Below are positions 1-9,038 of a DNA stretch of 32,470 nt, in pieces. The translations under genes were made by a program, and so were the position numbers. The notes beneath the pieces are model-generated. The model was not told where the DNA came from, did not search any database, and saw only the letters and a list, made by a program, of their open reading frames with translations. This stretch comes from Thiomargarita sp. GTDB lineage: Bacteria > Pseudomonadota > Gammaproteobacteria > Beggiatoales > Beggiatoaceae. The stretch's first letter is position 1; each line of letters begins with the position of its first letter. Where the stretch lies: assembly GCA_020726335.1 (NCBI GenBank), contig DYSU01000029.1, forward strand, positions 1 through 32,470. The letters are read 5' to 3'.

Positions 1-43
1 TATACCCAGTTGCAGGCGATGATGTAAAATGGGCCACATGCGC

Positions 44-71
44 TTGCTTGACCAAGGCGATGGCTTATAAT
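44..71 (+). promoter_or_regulatory. Putative sigma70 promoter for prmA
   Basis: A perfect -10 box TATAAT lies at 66-71, with TTGCTT at 44-49 as a -35 candidate and a 16-base spacer. Transcription would start near 78, about 23 bases before the GTG start of prmA. This suggests that prmA opens its own transcription unit here. Seen by eye only. Confidence 0.5.
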
Positions 72-100
72 AGGCCATCATCATTTCAACGAGAATCAAA

Positions 101-967
101 GTGGCTTGGATTCAATTTATTTTTGCCAGCACGGGCGAACAGGCGGAAAACTTGTCTGACCAATTACAAGCTTTGGGCGCGGTGGCGGTGACTTTGAGCG
201 ATGCCGCCGACCAACCTGTGTATGAACCTGCGCTCAACACCACGCCTGTGTGGTCGCAAACCCACGTTAGCGCGTTGTTTGCCGATGGCGATTGGCAGGC
301 ATTGCAACAGGCGATACAAACCCTTGAACCCTTGCCGTTTTATCAAGTACAACGGTTAAAAGACCAAGATTGGGTGCGGGTTTGTTTGGCTGATTTTCAG
401 CCCATGCGCTTTGGTCAACGGCTGTGGGTCTGTCCCAGTTGGCAAGCTGTTCCTGATCCGCAGGCAGTCAATATTTTGCTTGACCCCGGCTTGGCCTTTG
501 GCACGGGTACGCACCCAACCACCGCGCTGTGTTTGGCCTGTTTGGATGGTTTGGGCGATTTAAGCGGGCAAACGTGGGTTGATTACGGTTGTGGATCGGG
601 AATTTTGGCGATTGCCGCCGCCAAATTGGGGGCAGAGGTGTGGGCGGTGGACAACGACCCGCAAGCGTTGTTGGCCACCCATAACAATGCAGTCAAAAAT
701 CAAGTGGCGCATAAAATCACCGCTGTGTTGCCTGAAAATTTGCCCGCATTGCAAGCTGATGGTTTGCTGGCCAATATTTTAGCCAACCCGCTGTTACAGC
801 TTGCGCCGACCTTGGCCACATTGCTGAAACCGCAAGCCCAGTTGACTTTGTCGGGCATTTTATCCGCACAAGCTGAAGCTGTTTTGGCGTGTTATGCACA
901 GTATTTCAATCACTTAAACACCACAAGCCAAGCGGGCTGGCTGCGCATTGATGGGAAAAAATCATGA
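101..967 (+). CDS. prmA: Ribosomal protein L11 methyltransferase
   Basis: PrmA trimethylates ribosomal protein L11 using S-adenosylmethionine in the cytoplasm. The 288-residue product has the usual family length. The N-terminal third (1-100) corresponds to the L11-recognition domain. The catalytic part shows the family signature GTGTHPTT at about 134-141 and the SAM-binding glycine loop DYGCGSG at 161-167, followed by the acidic strand end VDNDP. The start is GTG at 101, chosen because the conserved N-terminus begins there and TATAAT sits about 30 bases upstream; only a weak purine stretch serves as ribosome binding site. The stop overlaps the next start by four bases (ATGA), so the DUF3426 gene is probably translationally coupled. 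Confidence 0.96.
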   Translation: MAWIQFIFASTGEQAENLSDQLQALGAVAVTLSDAADQPVYEPALNTTPVWSQTHVSALFADGDWQALQQAIQTLEPLPFYQVQRLKDQDWVRVCLADFQPMRFGQRLWVCPSWQAVPDPQAVNILLDPGLAFGTGTHPTTALCLACLDGLGDLSGQTWVDYGCGSGILAIAAAKLGAEVWAVDNDPQALLATHNNAVKNQVAHKITAVLPENLPALQADGLLANILANPLLQLAPTLATLLKPQAQLTLSGILSAQAEAVLACYAQYFNHLNTTSQAGWLRIDGKKS

Positions 968-1656
968 AAAACAACGACACCCAACAAGTCAAATGCCCTG
1001 AATGCCATAAAATTTTTCGCATCACCAGCGCGCATTTGGCGGTGGCCCATGGCCAAATCGTGTGTATTGACTGCAAAGCTAAATTTGATGGCCAACAACA
1101 TTTATTGGAAAATGAGCTGAAAAAGGCGGTCTTGGGTCAAACCGTGGTGAAAAAAACGGGTTGGTTGAGACGGTTTTTGGCGTTTGGCTTGGCATTGCTG
1201 TGGGCTGTTTTGTTGTTGGCGCAATATTATTGGTTTTATCAGCCTGCGTTGTTGTTGCAAAATGCACAGATTCGCCCCGTTTTGACCCAAGGTTGCCAAT
1301 GGGTGAACCAATATGCTGTGCCGTGTCATCTGCCGTTGACCCGCGATACCCGTCAAATTGCAGTGAAAAAACGTTATTTGGATGTCCACTCCCATCAAGC
1401 CGATGCCAGCACTTTGCATGTGGTGTTTGAGAACACCGCCGCGTTTGCGCAAGCCTATCCTTATGTCAGTTTGAGTTTTATGGATGAAAACAAAAACATC
1501 ATCGCGTTGCGCCGTTTTTCGCCTGTTTATTATCTGCAAGATGAGGCGGCGTTAAGCAAAGAATTTGCCCCAAACGAACAAGTGCATATGAAATTGGATT
1601 TGCGCAACGTCGTGGCCAAGATGCACACGTATAGTTTTCAGATTGATTTTTTATAA
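964..1656 (+). CDS. Zinc-ribbon and DUF3426 membrane protein
   Basis: This is a 230-residue protein of unknown function. An N-terminal MJ0042-type zinc ribbon is visible as CPEC at 11-14 and CIDC at 34-37. One hydrophobic segment (about 69-92, rich in Leu, Ala and Trp) should cross the inner membrane. The rest (about 110-230) matches the DUF3426 layout, with the typical middle GCQWVNQYAVPCHLPL and the typical C-terminal strand. Topology by inference: zinc ribbon in the cytoplasm and DUF3426 domain in the periplasm. The gene overlaps prmA by four bases. Proteins of this kind next to prmA are common in beta- and some gammaproteobacteria; their role is not known. Confidence 0.88.
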   Translation: MKNNDTQQVKCPECHKIFRITSAHLAVAHGQIVCIDCKAKFDGQQHLLENELKKAVLGQTVVKKTGWLRRFLAFGLALLWAVLLLAQYYWFYQPALLLQNAQIRPVLTQGCQWVNQYAVPCHLPLTRDTRQIAVKKRYLDVHSHQADASTLHVVFENTAAFAQAYPYVSLSFMDENKNIIALRRFSPVYYLQDEAALSKEFAPNEQVHMKLDLRNVVAKMHTYSFQIDFL

Positions 1657-1711
1657 CGACCACTCAGCCGTGTCACGGGCATGATTCTATTTGATTTTAG
1701 CCACAAAAAAA

Positions 1712-1741
1712 TTGACAAGCTTGGCCTTTTTTTTATAGAAT
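1712..1741 (+). promoter_or_regulatory. Strong promoter immediately upstream of yceD
   Basis: A consensus -35 box TTGACA (1712-1717) is followed by TATAGAAT (1734-1741). Reading the -10 as TAGAAT gives an 18-base spacer; reading it as TATAGA gives 16. Transcription should begin around 1747-1750, at or within a few bases of the ATG at 1751. The discriminator after the -10 is GC-rich (TGCGCGC), a feature of growth-rate-regulated promoters. It should drive yceD-rpmF-plsX-fabHDG. Confidence 0.75.
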
Positions 1742-1750
1742 TGCGCGCTT

Positions 1751-2305
1751 ATGCTATTAACTTTACCCGATGCCGTGGTGCCTTTTCGCTTGGCGCGACA
1801 AGGCGTGCATTTACAAGGTTGGTGTGATGTCACGAAAATGCACCGCTTGGCTTTAAGCGCGCAAACAGTCTGCCACCACCAACACTTGGCTAACGAAGAC
1901 CATCAAATCAATATTGATTGGTCTTTTTCGTTATATCAACAACGTTATCCACGGTTGACAGGGCAGTTGACAGCACAAATAACGGTGTTGTGTTGTCGTT
2001 GTTTAAGCCCGTTTCTCTTTGATTTACAGGCAGAAACAGATTTATTGTTGGTCAACAGTGCTGATGAAATAGAATTGGCTGATGACGTGCTGTTAAGCCA
2101 CAGTGAATTTTATGCAATGGATGGGCAAACGCTGTCATTGGCAACCGTGTTGGAAGATGAGCTGTTGTTGGCTTTGCCTCTGATGCCTTGCCATACGGTT
2201 TGCCCTGATAATCAATATATCGACCAACATAAACCAACCGACGTAACCGAAAACTTGAAGACATCTGACAATCCATTTCAAGTGCTTGCCCATCAAAAAG
2301 TTTGA
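1751..2305 (+). CDS. yceD: YceD-family (DUF177) 23S rRNA accumulation protein
   Basis: In E. coli the homologue is needed for normal 23S rRNA accumulation. The gene sits directly before rpmF, as here, throughout proteobacteria. The 184-residue product has the family layout: an N-terminal LTLPDAVVPFRLARQG segment, a central CCRCLSPF, and the acidic VLEDELLLALPLMPCH segment near 134-150 that matches the family's EDE.LL.LP..P.H signature, ending in NPFQVLAHQKV. Two cysteine pairs (the CCRC near residue 77 and the later CHTVC) could bind metal, by inference. No Shine-Dalgarno is visible; the promoter -10 ends only nine bases before this ATG, so the message is probably leaderless or nearly so. The conserved N-terminus argues against a later start. 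Confidence 0.9.
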   Translation: MLLTLPDAVVPFRLARQGVHLQGWCDVTKMHRLALSAQTVCHHQHLANEDHQINIDWSFSLYQQRYPRLTGQLTAQITVLCCRCLSPFLFDLQAETDLLLVNSADEIELADDVLLSHSEFYAMDGQTLSLATVLEDELLLALPLMPCHTVCPDNQYIDQHKPTDVTENLKTSDNPFQVLAHQKV

Positions 2306-2320
2306 AGTAAGGACAAAGCC

Positions 2321-2527
2321 ATGGCTGTACAACAAAACCGTAAAACCGCTTCCAAACGTGACATGCGTCGGGCGCATGATGCTTTGGGAAACCCCACATT
2401 ATCAACCGACAGTTTAACGGGCGAAATTCATCGCCGCCATCACATCACCAAAGACGGCTATTATCGTGGCCGCCAAGTGATTCCAAGCAAAGTTGCCAAA
2501 GACAACGACGACAATACTGACGAATAG
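2321..2527 (+). CDS. rpmF: 50S ribosomal protein L32 with acidic tail
   Basis: L32 is a small protein of the large ribosomal subunit. The start [20 protein letters not shown] and the [16 protein letters not shown] core are diagnostic. There is no CxxC zinc ribbon, as in other proteobacterial L32 proteins. The product is 68 residues, against about 56-60 usually; the extra residues form a C-terminal tail that ends in DNDDNTDE, which is strongly acidic and odd for an rRNA-binding protein. An AAGGA ribosome binding site precedes the ATG with good spacing. The TAG stop shares its last base with the GTG start of plsX, so the two are likely coupled. Confidence 0.96.
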   Translation: MAVQQNRKTASKRDMRRAHDALGNPTLSTDSLTGEIHRRHHITKDGYYRGRQVIPSKVAKDNDDNTDE

Positions 2528-3537
2528 TGGCTTTGCGCATTGCTTTGGATGCGATGGGCGGCGATTTTGGTGCTGACATCATCGTTCCCGCCGCAATTGA
2601 CAGTTTGGCATTGCACCCAGAACTTGAATTGATTTTGGTTGGCGATGCCGCTGTTTTAGCGGATAAATTAAAAACCTTTCCTGTTAATCAGCGTATTTCT
2701 GTCGTCCATGCGTCTCAAAAAGTGGACATGGATGAAGCACCTTCCCATGCGTTGCGATTCAAAAAAGATTCGTCCATGCGAGTTGCTATAAATTTAATCA
2801 AGGAAAATCAAGCAGATGCTTGTGTCAGCGCGGGTAATACAGGGGCGTTGATGGCCACAGCGCGTTATGTGTTAAAAACCTTGCCCAATATAGACCGCCC
2901 TGCCATTTGCACCGCTTTGCCCACCATGACAGGCCATTGTCACATGCTGGATTTGGGCGCAAATATTGATTCAACTGCCCACCAATTGTTTCAATTTGCG
3001 GTCATGGGGTCAGAGTTGACCAGCGCAATCGATGGTTTGAGCGCGCCCAAAGTCGGCTTGTTGAACATAGGCCAAGAAGAAATCAAAGGAAATGAACAAG
3101 TTAAAGAAACCGCTCAACTTTTGGCAAAAAGCGATTTAAATTATATAGGCTTTGTTGAAGGCGATGACATTTATAAAGGCGTGGTTGATGTGGTGGTGTG
3201 CGATGGTTTTGTCGGCAATGTGTCGATCAAAACCTCTGAAGGCGTGGCCAAAATGATCGGTTTTTATTTGAAAAAAAGTTTCAACCGCCATTGGTTCAGC
3301 CGTTTGGCAGGCTTGATTGCCATGCCCGTGTTAAAACAGTTTAAAGACCAAATCGACCCGCGCCACTACAACGGTGCGAGTTTATTGGGCTTGCGCGGCA
3401 TTGTGGTCAAAAGCCACGGCAGTGCGGACCGTTTGGCTTTTCGTCATGCCATCAAAGAAGCGGTGTTGGAAGTGGAAAAAAATGTGCCTGCACGCATCAG
3501 CAACCATTTAGGGCGCAATTTAAATAAAGGTGGGTAA
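2527..3537 (+). CDS. plsX: Phosphate acyltransferase PlsX
   Basis: PlsX converts acyl-ACP and phosphate into acyl-phosphate, the donor for PlsY in phospholipid synthesis; it is a peripheral membrane enzyme. The 336-residue product has normal length. The start [14 protein letters not shown] is diagnostic, as are AGNTGALMA near 102-110, DLGAN near 142, [10 protein letters not shown] near 181-190, and [13 protein letters not shown] near 235. The GTG start at 2527 overlaps the rpmF stop by one base; this start puts the conserved LDAMGGD at the expected position. FabH follows after two bases. Confidence 0.97.
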   Translation: MALRIALDAMGGDFGADIIVPAAIDSLALHPELELILVGDAAVLADKLKTFPVNQRISVVHASQKVDMDEAPSHALRFKKDSSMRVAINLIKENQADACVSAGNTGALMATARYVLKTLPNIDRPAICTALPTMTGHCHMLDLGANIDSTAHQLFQFAVMGSELTSAIDGLSAPKVGLLNIGQEEIKGNEQVKETAQLLAKSDLNYIGFVEGDDIYKGVVDVVVCDGFVGNVSIKTSEGVAKMIGFYLKKSFNRHWFSRLAGLIAMPVLKQFKDQIDPRHYNGASLLGLRGIVVKSHGSADRLAFRHAIKEAVLEVEKNVPARISNHLGRNLNKGG

Positions 3538-3539
3538 GG

Positions 3540-4502
3540 TTGTTTTTTTCTAAAATTGTCGGCACAGGTGGCTATTTACCTGAAAAAATCTTAACCAATT
3601 TTGATTTAGAAAAAATGGTAGACACCTCTGATGCGTGGATTGTCGAACGCACAGGCATCCGTTCCCGCCACATTGCCGCCGCCAATGAAACCACCAGCGA
3701 TTTGGCCGAACACGCCGCCCGTCGCGCCTTAGACATGGCAGGTTTAAGCCCACATGATTTAGACTTAATCATTTTGGCCACCACAACCCCCGATAAATTA
3801 TTCCCCAGCACCGCGTGTTTATTGCAAGAGCGTTTGGGGGTGGGCGGTTTTCCTGCGTTTGACGTGCAAGCCGTGTGTACGGGTTTTTTATACGCGCTGG
3901 CCACGGCGGATAAATTCATCCAAACAGGCGGTGCCAAAAACGTGTTGGTGGTGGGCGCGGAAACCTTTTCCCGTTTGGTTGATTGGACAGATCGCAACAC
4001 CTGCGTGTTGTTTGGCGATGGCGCGGGTGCGGTGGTCTTGTCTGCCAGCGATGAGGCGGGCATTTTGTCCACCCATTTACACGCCGATGGTCGCTATCAC
4101 GAAGCCTTGGCCGCCAACGGCCATGTCAAACAAGGTCAACTCAATCAAGGCGATGGCTTTACTTTCATGCGCGGGCAAGAAGTGTTCAAATTTGCGGTCA
4201 AAGCCTTGTCGCAAGTGGTCGCTGAAGCCTTGGAAGCCAATCAACTGACGCAAAATCAAATTGATTGGCTGGTCCCGCATCAAGCCAATAAACGCATCAT
4301 CGATGGCATTGCCAAAAAATTACAATTACCCAGTGAACGGGTGGTGGTCACGGTCGATTACCATGGCAACACCTCAGCCGCTTCGGTGCCGTTGGCGTTG
4401 GATGTCGCGGTGCGCGATGGCCGCATTCAACGCGGTGATACCCTGCTGTTAGAAGCGATGGGCGGCGGCTTCACTTGGGGTTCAGCTTTGTTGGTTTATT
4501 AA
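3540..4502 (+). CDS. fabH: 3-oxoacyl-ACP synthase III (KAS III)
   Basis: FabH condenses acetyl-CoA with malonyl-ACP to start fatty-acid elongation. The 320-residue product is of standard length. The Cys-His-Asn triad is visible: C113 in [14 protein letters not shown]247 in VPHQANKRI, and N277 in [14 protein letters not shown]. The start motif [16 protein letters not shown] is conserved, which forces a TTG start at 3540. It lies two bases after the plsX stop, with an AAGGTGGG sequence inside the end of plsX acting as ribosome binding site. The weak start codon may lower FabH output relative to its neighbours (inference). Confidence 0.97.
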   Translation: MFFSKIVGTGGYLPEKILTNFDLEKMVDTSDAWIVERTGIRSRHIAAANETTSDLAEHAARRALDMAGLSPHDLDLIILATTTPDKLFPSTACLLQERLGVGGFPAFDVQAVCTGFLYALATADKFIQTGGAKNVLVVGAETFSRLVDWTDRNTCVLFGDGAGAVVLSASDEAGILSTHLHADGRYHEALAANGHVKQGQLNQGDGFTFMRGQEVFKFAVKALSQVVAEALEANQLTQNQIDWLVPHQANKRIIDGIAKKLQLPSERVVVTVDYHGNTSAASVPLALDVAVRDGRIQRGDTLLLEAMGGGFTWGSALLVY

Positions 4503-4522
4503 AAATTTCAAACACTTAAAAC

Positions 4523-5452
4523 ATGAGATACGCATTTTTATTTCCCGGACAAGGCTCACAAGCCCAAGGCATGTTGGCCGAATTTGCCCAAACATATTCC
4601 CAAATTAAACAAACCTTTGCCCAAGCCTCCGATGTTTTGGGCTATGATTTGTGGCAGGTGGTGCAAGACAACCCTGACAAGCTCAACCAAACTGAAATCA
4701 CCCAACCTGCGATGTTGACCGCAGGCGTGGCCATCACACGGGTTTGGCATAGCATAACCGACAGCCAACCCCATGTTTGTGCTGGCCACAGTTTGGGCGA
4801 ATATACCGCCTTGGTTTATGCAGGTGCGTTGGATTTTGCCGATGCCGTCGCTTTGGTGGCCGCCCGTGGCCGTTTTATGCAAAATGCCGTGGCCGCAGGT
4901 GAAGGCGCGATGGCCGCGATTTTGGGTTTGGACGATGCCCAAGTGCGGGCGGTTTGTGAACAAGCGGCGCAAGGTCAAATCGTTGCGGCGGTCAATTTCA
5001 ATGCCGTCGGTCAAGTGGTGATTGCGGGCCAAAGCCTTGCTGTACAACGGGCGATTGCTTTGGCCAAAGAGGCGGGGGCAAAACGCGCTGTGCCTTTGGC
5101 CGTCAGTGTGCCATCGCATTGCGCATTGATGCAACCTGCGGCAGAGCAACTGGCCAAGTATTTAGCCCATGTGAAAATTGTGCCACCAAAAATCCCTGTT
5201 TTGCACAATGTGGATGTGCAAACCCATGATACTGCTGAGGAAATCAAAGCAGTGTTGGTGCAACAGCTTTATAATCCTGTGCGCTGGGTGGACACCATCA
5301 ACGCCATGTCAGTGGATAATGTGATTGAAATGGGGGCGGGTAAAGTGTTGATTGGTTTGAATAAACGCATTAAAAAACAACAGCCTGCGTTGGCTGTTTT
5401 TGACCCCGCCAGTTTGGAGATTGCGTTGACCACACAAAGGTTAAATCAATGA
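4523..5452 (+). CDS. fabD: Malonyl-CoA:ACP transacylase
   Basis: FabD moves malonyl groups from CoA to ACP, supplying extender units to FabH and FabF. The 309-residue product shows FPGQGSQ at 7-13, the nucleophile motif GHSLGEY with Ser90, an Arg near 115-117 that binds the malonyl carboxylate, and the catalytic His199 in VPSHCALM. The C-terminal region has EMGAGKVLIGLNKR, typical of the family. The ATG at 4523 lies 20 bases after fabH; upstream is AT-rich with no clear Shine-Dalgarno. Its TGA overlaps the fabG start (ATGA). Confidence 0.97.
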   Translation: MRYAFLFPGQGSQAQGMLAEFAQTYSQIKQTFAQASDVLGYDLWQVVQDNPDKLNQTEITQPAMLTAGVAITRVWHSITDSQPHVCAGHSLGEYTALVYAGALDFADAVALVAARGRFMQNAVAAGEGAMAAILGLDDAQVRAVCEQAAQGQIVAAVNFNAVGQVVIAGQSLAVQRAIALAKEAGAKRAVPLAVSVPSHCALMQPAAEQLAKYLAHVKIVPPKIPVLHNVDVQTHDTAEEIKAVLVQQLYNPVRWVDTINAMSVDNVIEMGAGKVLIGLNKRIKKQQPALAVFDPASLEIALTTQRLNQ

Positions 5453-6177
5453 GTGAACAAAAGAAAATTGCTTTGATCACGGGCGCAAGCCGTGGGATTG
5501 GTCAAGCCATTGCACGTGCCTTGGCAGTGCAAGGGGCTTATGTGATTGGCACGGCCACCACGCAACGGGGGGCGGATACCATCAGTGCCGAGTTGGCGGA
5601 CAATGGACGCGGTGCGGTGTTGGATGTGTCTGATGTCGATTCCATTCATGCGTTAATGGCCCGTTTGGCCGAACAAAGCCCCGCTATTTTGGTGAACAAT
5701 GCCGCCATTGCCCGCGATAATTTATTGATGCGCATGAAAGATGATGAGTGGGATGCGGTGATTCAAACCGATTTAACCGCTGTATACCGGTTGTCTAAAG
5801 CCTGTTTGCGCCCGATGATGAAACAGCGTTGGGGACGGATTATCAGCTTGACTTCGGTGGTCGGTTTGACGGGCAATGCGGGTCAATGTAATTATGCCGC
5901 CGCCAAAGCGGGGGTGATTGGCTTTAGCAAATCTTTGGCACGTGAAGTGGGCGCACGCGGGATTACCGTCAACACGGTCGCTCCGGGGTTTATTGACACC
6001 GACATGACTCAACAATTACCCGATGCCTACCGCCAAGCGGTTTTAGGCCAAATTCCCTTGGGACGCGCTGGCACACCTGATGATATTGCCGCTGCCGTGT
6101 GCTTTTTAGCCTCAAATGCGGCCAGCTATATCACAGGGGAAACCTTGCATGTCGGTGGCGGCTTGTATATGCCTTGA
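5449..6177 (+). CDS. fabG: 3-oxoacyl-ACP reductase FabG
   Basis: FabG performs the NADPH-dependent first reduction of each elongation cycle. The 242-residue short-chain dehydrogenase has the cofactor loop TGASRGIGQAIA at 11-22, NNAAIARDN at 83-91, and the catalytic Ser136, Tyr149 and Lys153 in the S-Y-x-x-x-K arrangement (NYAAAK). The C-terminal TGETLHVGGGLYMP is typical of FabG and supports this over a generic reductase. It overlaps fabD by four bases, and the acpP promoter follows within about 50 bases, so FabG is likely the end of the first transcription block. Confidence 0.96.
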   Translation: MSEQKKIALITGASRGIGQAIARALAVQGAYVIGTATTQRGADTISAELADNGRGAVLDVSDVDSIHALMARLAEQSPAILVNNAAIARDNLLMRMKDDEWDAVIQTDLTAVYRLSKACLRPMMKQRWGRIISLTSVVGLTGNAGQCNYAAAKAGVIGFSKSLAREVGARGITVNTVAPGFIDTDMTQQLPDAYRQAVLGQIPLGRAGTPDDIAAAVCFLASNAASYITGETLHVGGGLYMP

Positions 6178-6193
6178 TTTAAAGTGAATAGTT

Positions 6194-6233
6194 TTGCACA
6201 CTGATTTTATTTGCCCATGGACTGTGATAGAAT
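6194..6233 (+). promoter_or_regulatory. Extended -10 promoter for acpP
   Basis: TGATAGAAT at 6225-6233 reads as an extended -10 (TGn plus TAGAAT). A TTGCAC at 6194-6199 is present but its 28-base spacer is too long, so the promoter may rely on the extended -10. A GC-rich discriminator (CCGCGCC) follows, as at the yceD promoter. It would give acpP its own transcription, suited to the high ACP demand. Confidence 0.5.
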
Positions 6234-6281
6234 CCGCGCCACATTTTGCATTATGTTGAACCTATTAGGAGATTAAACCCG

Positions 6282-6515
6282 ATGAATGATATCGAAGCTC
6301 GTGTTAAAAAAATTGTTGCTGACCAATTAGAAGTCGATGGCAACAGTGTTTCCAATGAAGCCTCTTTTATTGAGGATTTAGGCGCAGATTCATTGGATAC
6401 CGTTGAATTGGTCATGGCTTTAGAAGAAGAATTTAATTGTGAAATCCCTGACGAAGATGCTGAAACCATCACAACCGTGCAAGGTGCCATTGATTATATA
6501 AATGCCCATTCATAA
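6282..6515 (+). CDS. acpP: Acyl carrier protein
   Basis: ACP carries growing acyl chains on a phosphopantetheine arm. The product is 77 residues, acidic, with the attachment motif [18 protein letters not shown]; Ser37 takes the prosthetic group. The start at 6282 is chosen because ATAGGAGA-like purines (AGGAGA, 6267-6272) lie about nine bases upstream and [12 protein letters not shown] is the normal N-terminus. A TTG in frame at 6246 would add 12 unconserved residues and is rejected. It sits between fabG and fabF as in E. coli, with its own promoter and a downstream hairpin that may set its level apart from fabF. Confidence 0.97.
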   Translation: MNDIEARVKKIVADQLEVDGNSVSNEASFIEDLGADSLDTVELVMALEEEFNCEIPDEDAETITTVQGAIDYINAHS

Positions 6516-6524
6516 TCAGTATTT

Positions 6525-6566
6525 GAAAAGCTGTCTTGGCCACAGCTTTTCGCCCTCGGTTTTTTC
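6525..6566 (+). terminator. Hairpin between acpP and fabF, likely partial terminator
   Basis: A perfect 10-base stem, GAAAAGCTGT (6525-6534) with ACAGCTTTTC (6542-6551), encloses a seven-base loop. A T-run (6560-6565) follows about eight bases after the stem, further than in a classic terminator. The placement fits attenuation that leaves more acpP than fabF message; it could also stabilise the acpP 3' end. Confidence 0.6.
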
Positions 6567-6605
6567 CTATCCAATTCCAGCTTGTCAGTTTGAAGGTTTG
6601 TTGTC

Positions 6606-7868
6606 ATGTCTGCCGCGCACAAAAAACGCCGTGTTGTCATCACAGGTTTAGGCATTGTTTCGCCCGTGGGTTCAACAGTTGCCACCGCATGGAAAAATAT
6701 TTTAGCAGGCAAAAGTGGCATCACCCCGATTACTCATTTTGATGTCAGCAATTTTCCCACCAGATTTGCGGGCATAATCAACGATTTAGATTTAGACGCT
6801 TATTTATCTAAAAAAGAAGCGCGCAAAATGGACCCTTTCATCCATTATGGCATGGTTGCAGCGATGCAGGCGGTAGAAGATGCTCAATTGGACATCAATG
6901 ACCACAATGCAGAGCGCGTCGGCGTGGCTTTGGGCGCGGGTATTGGTGGTTTGCCGGGCATTGAAAAAGGTCATACGATTTATTTAAAAGGCGGGGTGAA
7001 GCGCATTTCGCCTTTTTTTGTGCCAAGCAATATCATCAACATGATTGCAGGCAATGTATCCATCAAATTGGGCATTAAAGGCCCTAATTATGCGATTGTC
7101 ACGGCTTGCGCCACAGGCACGCACAACATCGGCGATGCGGCACGCCTGATTGAATACGGCGATGCCGATGCCATGATTGCAGGCGGGGCAGAAATGGCCA
7201 GCTCGCCCATGGGTTTGGGGGGGTTTGGCGCGGCACGGGCGTTGTCCACGCGCAATGACAACCCCCAAGCGGCCAGCCGTCCGTGGGATAAAGACCGCGA
7301 TGGTTTTGTGTTGGGTGATGGCGCGGGTGTGTTGGTGCTGGAAGCTTATGAACACGCCAAACAACGCGGTGCCAATATTTACGCCGAATTGACCGGCTTT
7401 GGCATGAGCAGTGATGCTTATCACATGACTTTGCCCAGCGAAAACGGCGAAGGTGCCAGCCGTTGCATCAACCATGCGTTGCGCAATGCCTGTTTAAATC
7501 CAGAACAAATTGATTATATCAATGCCCACGGCACATCCACTTTGGCGGGCGACATTGCCGAAACCCAAGCGATTAAAACCAGTTTTGGCTCTCATGCCTA
7601 CAAATTGGCCATCAGCTCAACCAAATCCATGACGGGTCATTTATTGGGGGCGGCAGGTGGTGTTGAAGCCATTTTTTCGGTGCTGGCCATTCGTGATCAA
7701 GTCGCACCACCGACCATCAATTTAGACCATCGTGACGCTGAATGTGATTTAGATTACGTTCCGCACCACGCCCGCACGATGCCAATCAACCATGTATTAT
7801 CCAATTCCTTTGGTTTTGGTGGTACCAATGCTTCTTTGGTGTTCAGTAAAATAGAGGATGCCCCATGA
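6606..7868 (+). CDS. fabF: 3-oxoacyl-ACP synthase II (KAS II)
   Basis: FabF condenses malonyl-ACP with acyl-ACP during elongation. The 420-residue product has the KAS I/II catalytic set: Cys168 in [10 protein letters not shown], His308 in [12 protein letters not shown], Lys near 340 in SSTKSMTGH, and His345. The [14 protein letters not shown] close is typical. It begins [13 protein letters not shown], so the ATG at 6606 is sound, with AAGG about nine bases upstream. It is separated from acpP by the hairpin at 6525-6551 and overlaps the aminotransferase gene by four bases. Confidence 0.97.
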   Translation: MSAAHKKRRVVITGLGIVSPVGSTVATAWKNILAGKSGITPITHFDVSNFPTRFAGIINDLDLDAYLSKKEARKMDPFIHYGMVAAMQAVEDAQLDINDHNAERVGVALGAGIGGLPGIEKGHTIYLKGGVKRISPFFVPSNIINMIAGNVSIKLGIKGPNYAIVTACATGTHNIGDAARLIEYGDADAMIAGGAEMASSPMGLGGFGAARALSTRNDNPQAASRPWDKDRDGFVLGDGAGVLVLEAYEHAKQRGANIYAELTGFGMSSDAYHMTLPSENGEGASRCINHALRNACLNPEQIDYINAHGTSTLAGDIAETQAIKTSFGSHAYKLAISSTKSMTGHLLGAAGGVEAIFSVLAIRDQVAPPTINLDHRDAECDLDYVPHHARTMPINHVLSNSFGFGGTNASLVFSKIEDAP

Positions 7869-9037
7869 AAATAGCGCAACGCGTGCAACACGTTAAACCA
7901 TCGCCCACGTTGGCGGTGACCCAACGGGCTGAAGAATTAAAACGCCAAGGTTATGACATCATCAGCTTGGGCGCGGGTGAGCCTGATTTCCCCACGCCTG
8001 ACCACATTTGCTATGCGGCTGTGCAAGCGATCACCCATGGCAAAACCTATTACACGGCGGTTGATGGCATCAGCGAATTAAAACAAGCGATTATCCAAAA
8101 ATTTGCCCGCGACAATCAATTGAACTATAAGCCTGAACAAATCGTGGTCTCCACAGGCGCAAAACAGAGCATTTACAATGCGATGCAAGCGTTGATTGAA
8201 GAAGGCGATGAAGTGATTATCCCTGTGCCTTATTGGGTGTCGTATCCCGATATGGTCAAATTGGCTGAAGGTGTACCTGTGTTTGTTCACGCCGATTTAA
8301 GCCAAAATTTCAAAATCACCCCCGCGCAATTGGCCGCTGCAATCACGGATAAAACGCGGATGGTGATTCTCAACAGCCCATCCAACCCATCGGGTGCGTG
8401 TTATTCAGCACCCGAACTCAAAGCGTTGGGCGAGGTGTTGTTGCAACACCCCAACATCATCGTGTTGAGCGATGACATTTATGAATCCATCATTTGGGAG
8501 GGCCAGTTTCATCACATTTTAAACCAAGTACCCGCGCTGGTTGACCGCACTTTGGTTTTAAACGGCGTATCCAAAGCCTATTCAATGACAGGTTGGCGCA
8601 TCGGCTATATCGCAGGCGCGTTTGAGCTGATCCAACCGATAAAAACCATTCAATCTCAAAGCACATCCAACGCCTGTTCTATCGCCCAATATGCGTCGGT
8701 GGCCGCGCTCAATGGCCATCAAGATTTTATCCAAGATTGGGTGGCACAATTTAAAACCCGCCATGATTTTGTTGTCGCCGCGTTGCAAGCCATTGACGGG
8801 GTTGAAGTTAAACCCAGCCAAGGCGCGTTTTACAGTTTTCCCAACATGCAAGGCGTGATTGACCGCTTGGGTTTGCAAAATGACCTTGAATTGGCCGATT
8901 TGCTGTTGACCCAAGCCCAAGTCGCCGCCGTTTCTGGCAGTGCGTTTGGTTTGGAAGGCTATCTGCGCTTTTCCTTTGCCACCTGTATGGAAAACTTAGA
9001 AAAAGCGTTTGCATCCATACAAAAAGTATTGGCCTAA
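7865..9037 (+). CDS. aatA: Aspartate aminotransferase (class I, subgroup I-gamma)
   Basis: This PLP enzyme interconverts aspartate and 2-oxoglutarate with oxaloacetate and glutamate. The 390-residue product shows the N-terminal [15 protein letters not shown] motif, SPSNPSG near 171-177 (Asn for PLP), LSDDIYE near 201-207, the PLP lysine K237 in [16 protein letters not shown], and a substrate-binding arginine in LRFSFA near the end. The motif set fits the aspartate aminotransferase type common outside enterics, though some relatives also use prephenate. The start overlaps fabF (ATGA), an unusual partner, and the stop is one base from the convergent nrdA stop. Confidence 0.9.
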   Translation: MKIAQRVQHVKPSPTLAVTQRAEELKRQGYDIISLGAGEPDFPTPDHICYAAVQAITHGKTYYTAVDGISELKQAIIQKFARDNQLNYKPEQIVVSTGAKQSIYNAMQALIEEGDEVIIPVPYWVSYPDMVKLAEGVPVFVHADLSQNFKITPAQLAAAITDKTRMVILNSPSNPSGACYSAPELKALGEVLLQHPNIIVLSDDIYESIIWEGQFHHILNQVPALVDRTLVLNGVSKAYSMTGWRIGYIAGAFELIQPIKTIQSQSTSNACSIAQYASVAALNGHQDFIQDWVAQFKTRHDFVVAALQAIDGVEVKPSQGAFYSFPNMQGVIDRLGLQNDLELADLLLTQAQVAAVSGSAFGLEGYLRFSFATCMENLEKAFASIQKVLA

Positions 9038-9038
9038 C

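Noticed and set aside
1-84. Minus-strand open frame starting at three ATGs (84-76) and running off the left edge
   Set aside because: Only 28 codons are visible, with no ribosome binding site, codons unlike the neighbours, and overlap with the likely prmA promoter. A plus-strand frame ending in TAA at 25-27 is equally possible. Neither can be supported.
1669-1683. Short dyad CCGTGTCACGG after the DUF3426 gene as a terminator
   Set aside because: The stem is only four or five pairs with a tiny loop and no T-run.
6246-6281. TTG start that would lengthen acpP by 12 residues
   Set aside because: The AGGAG site and the conserved ACP N-terminus both point to the ATG at 6282.
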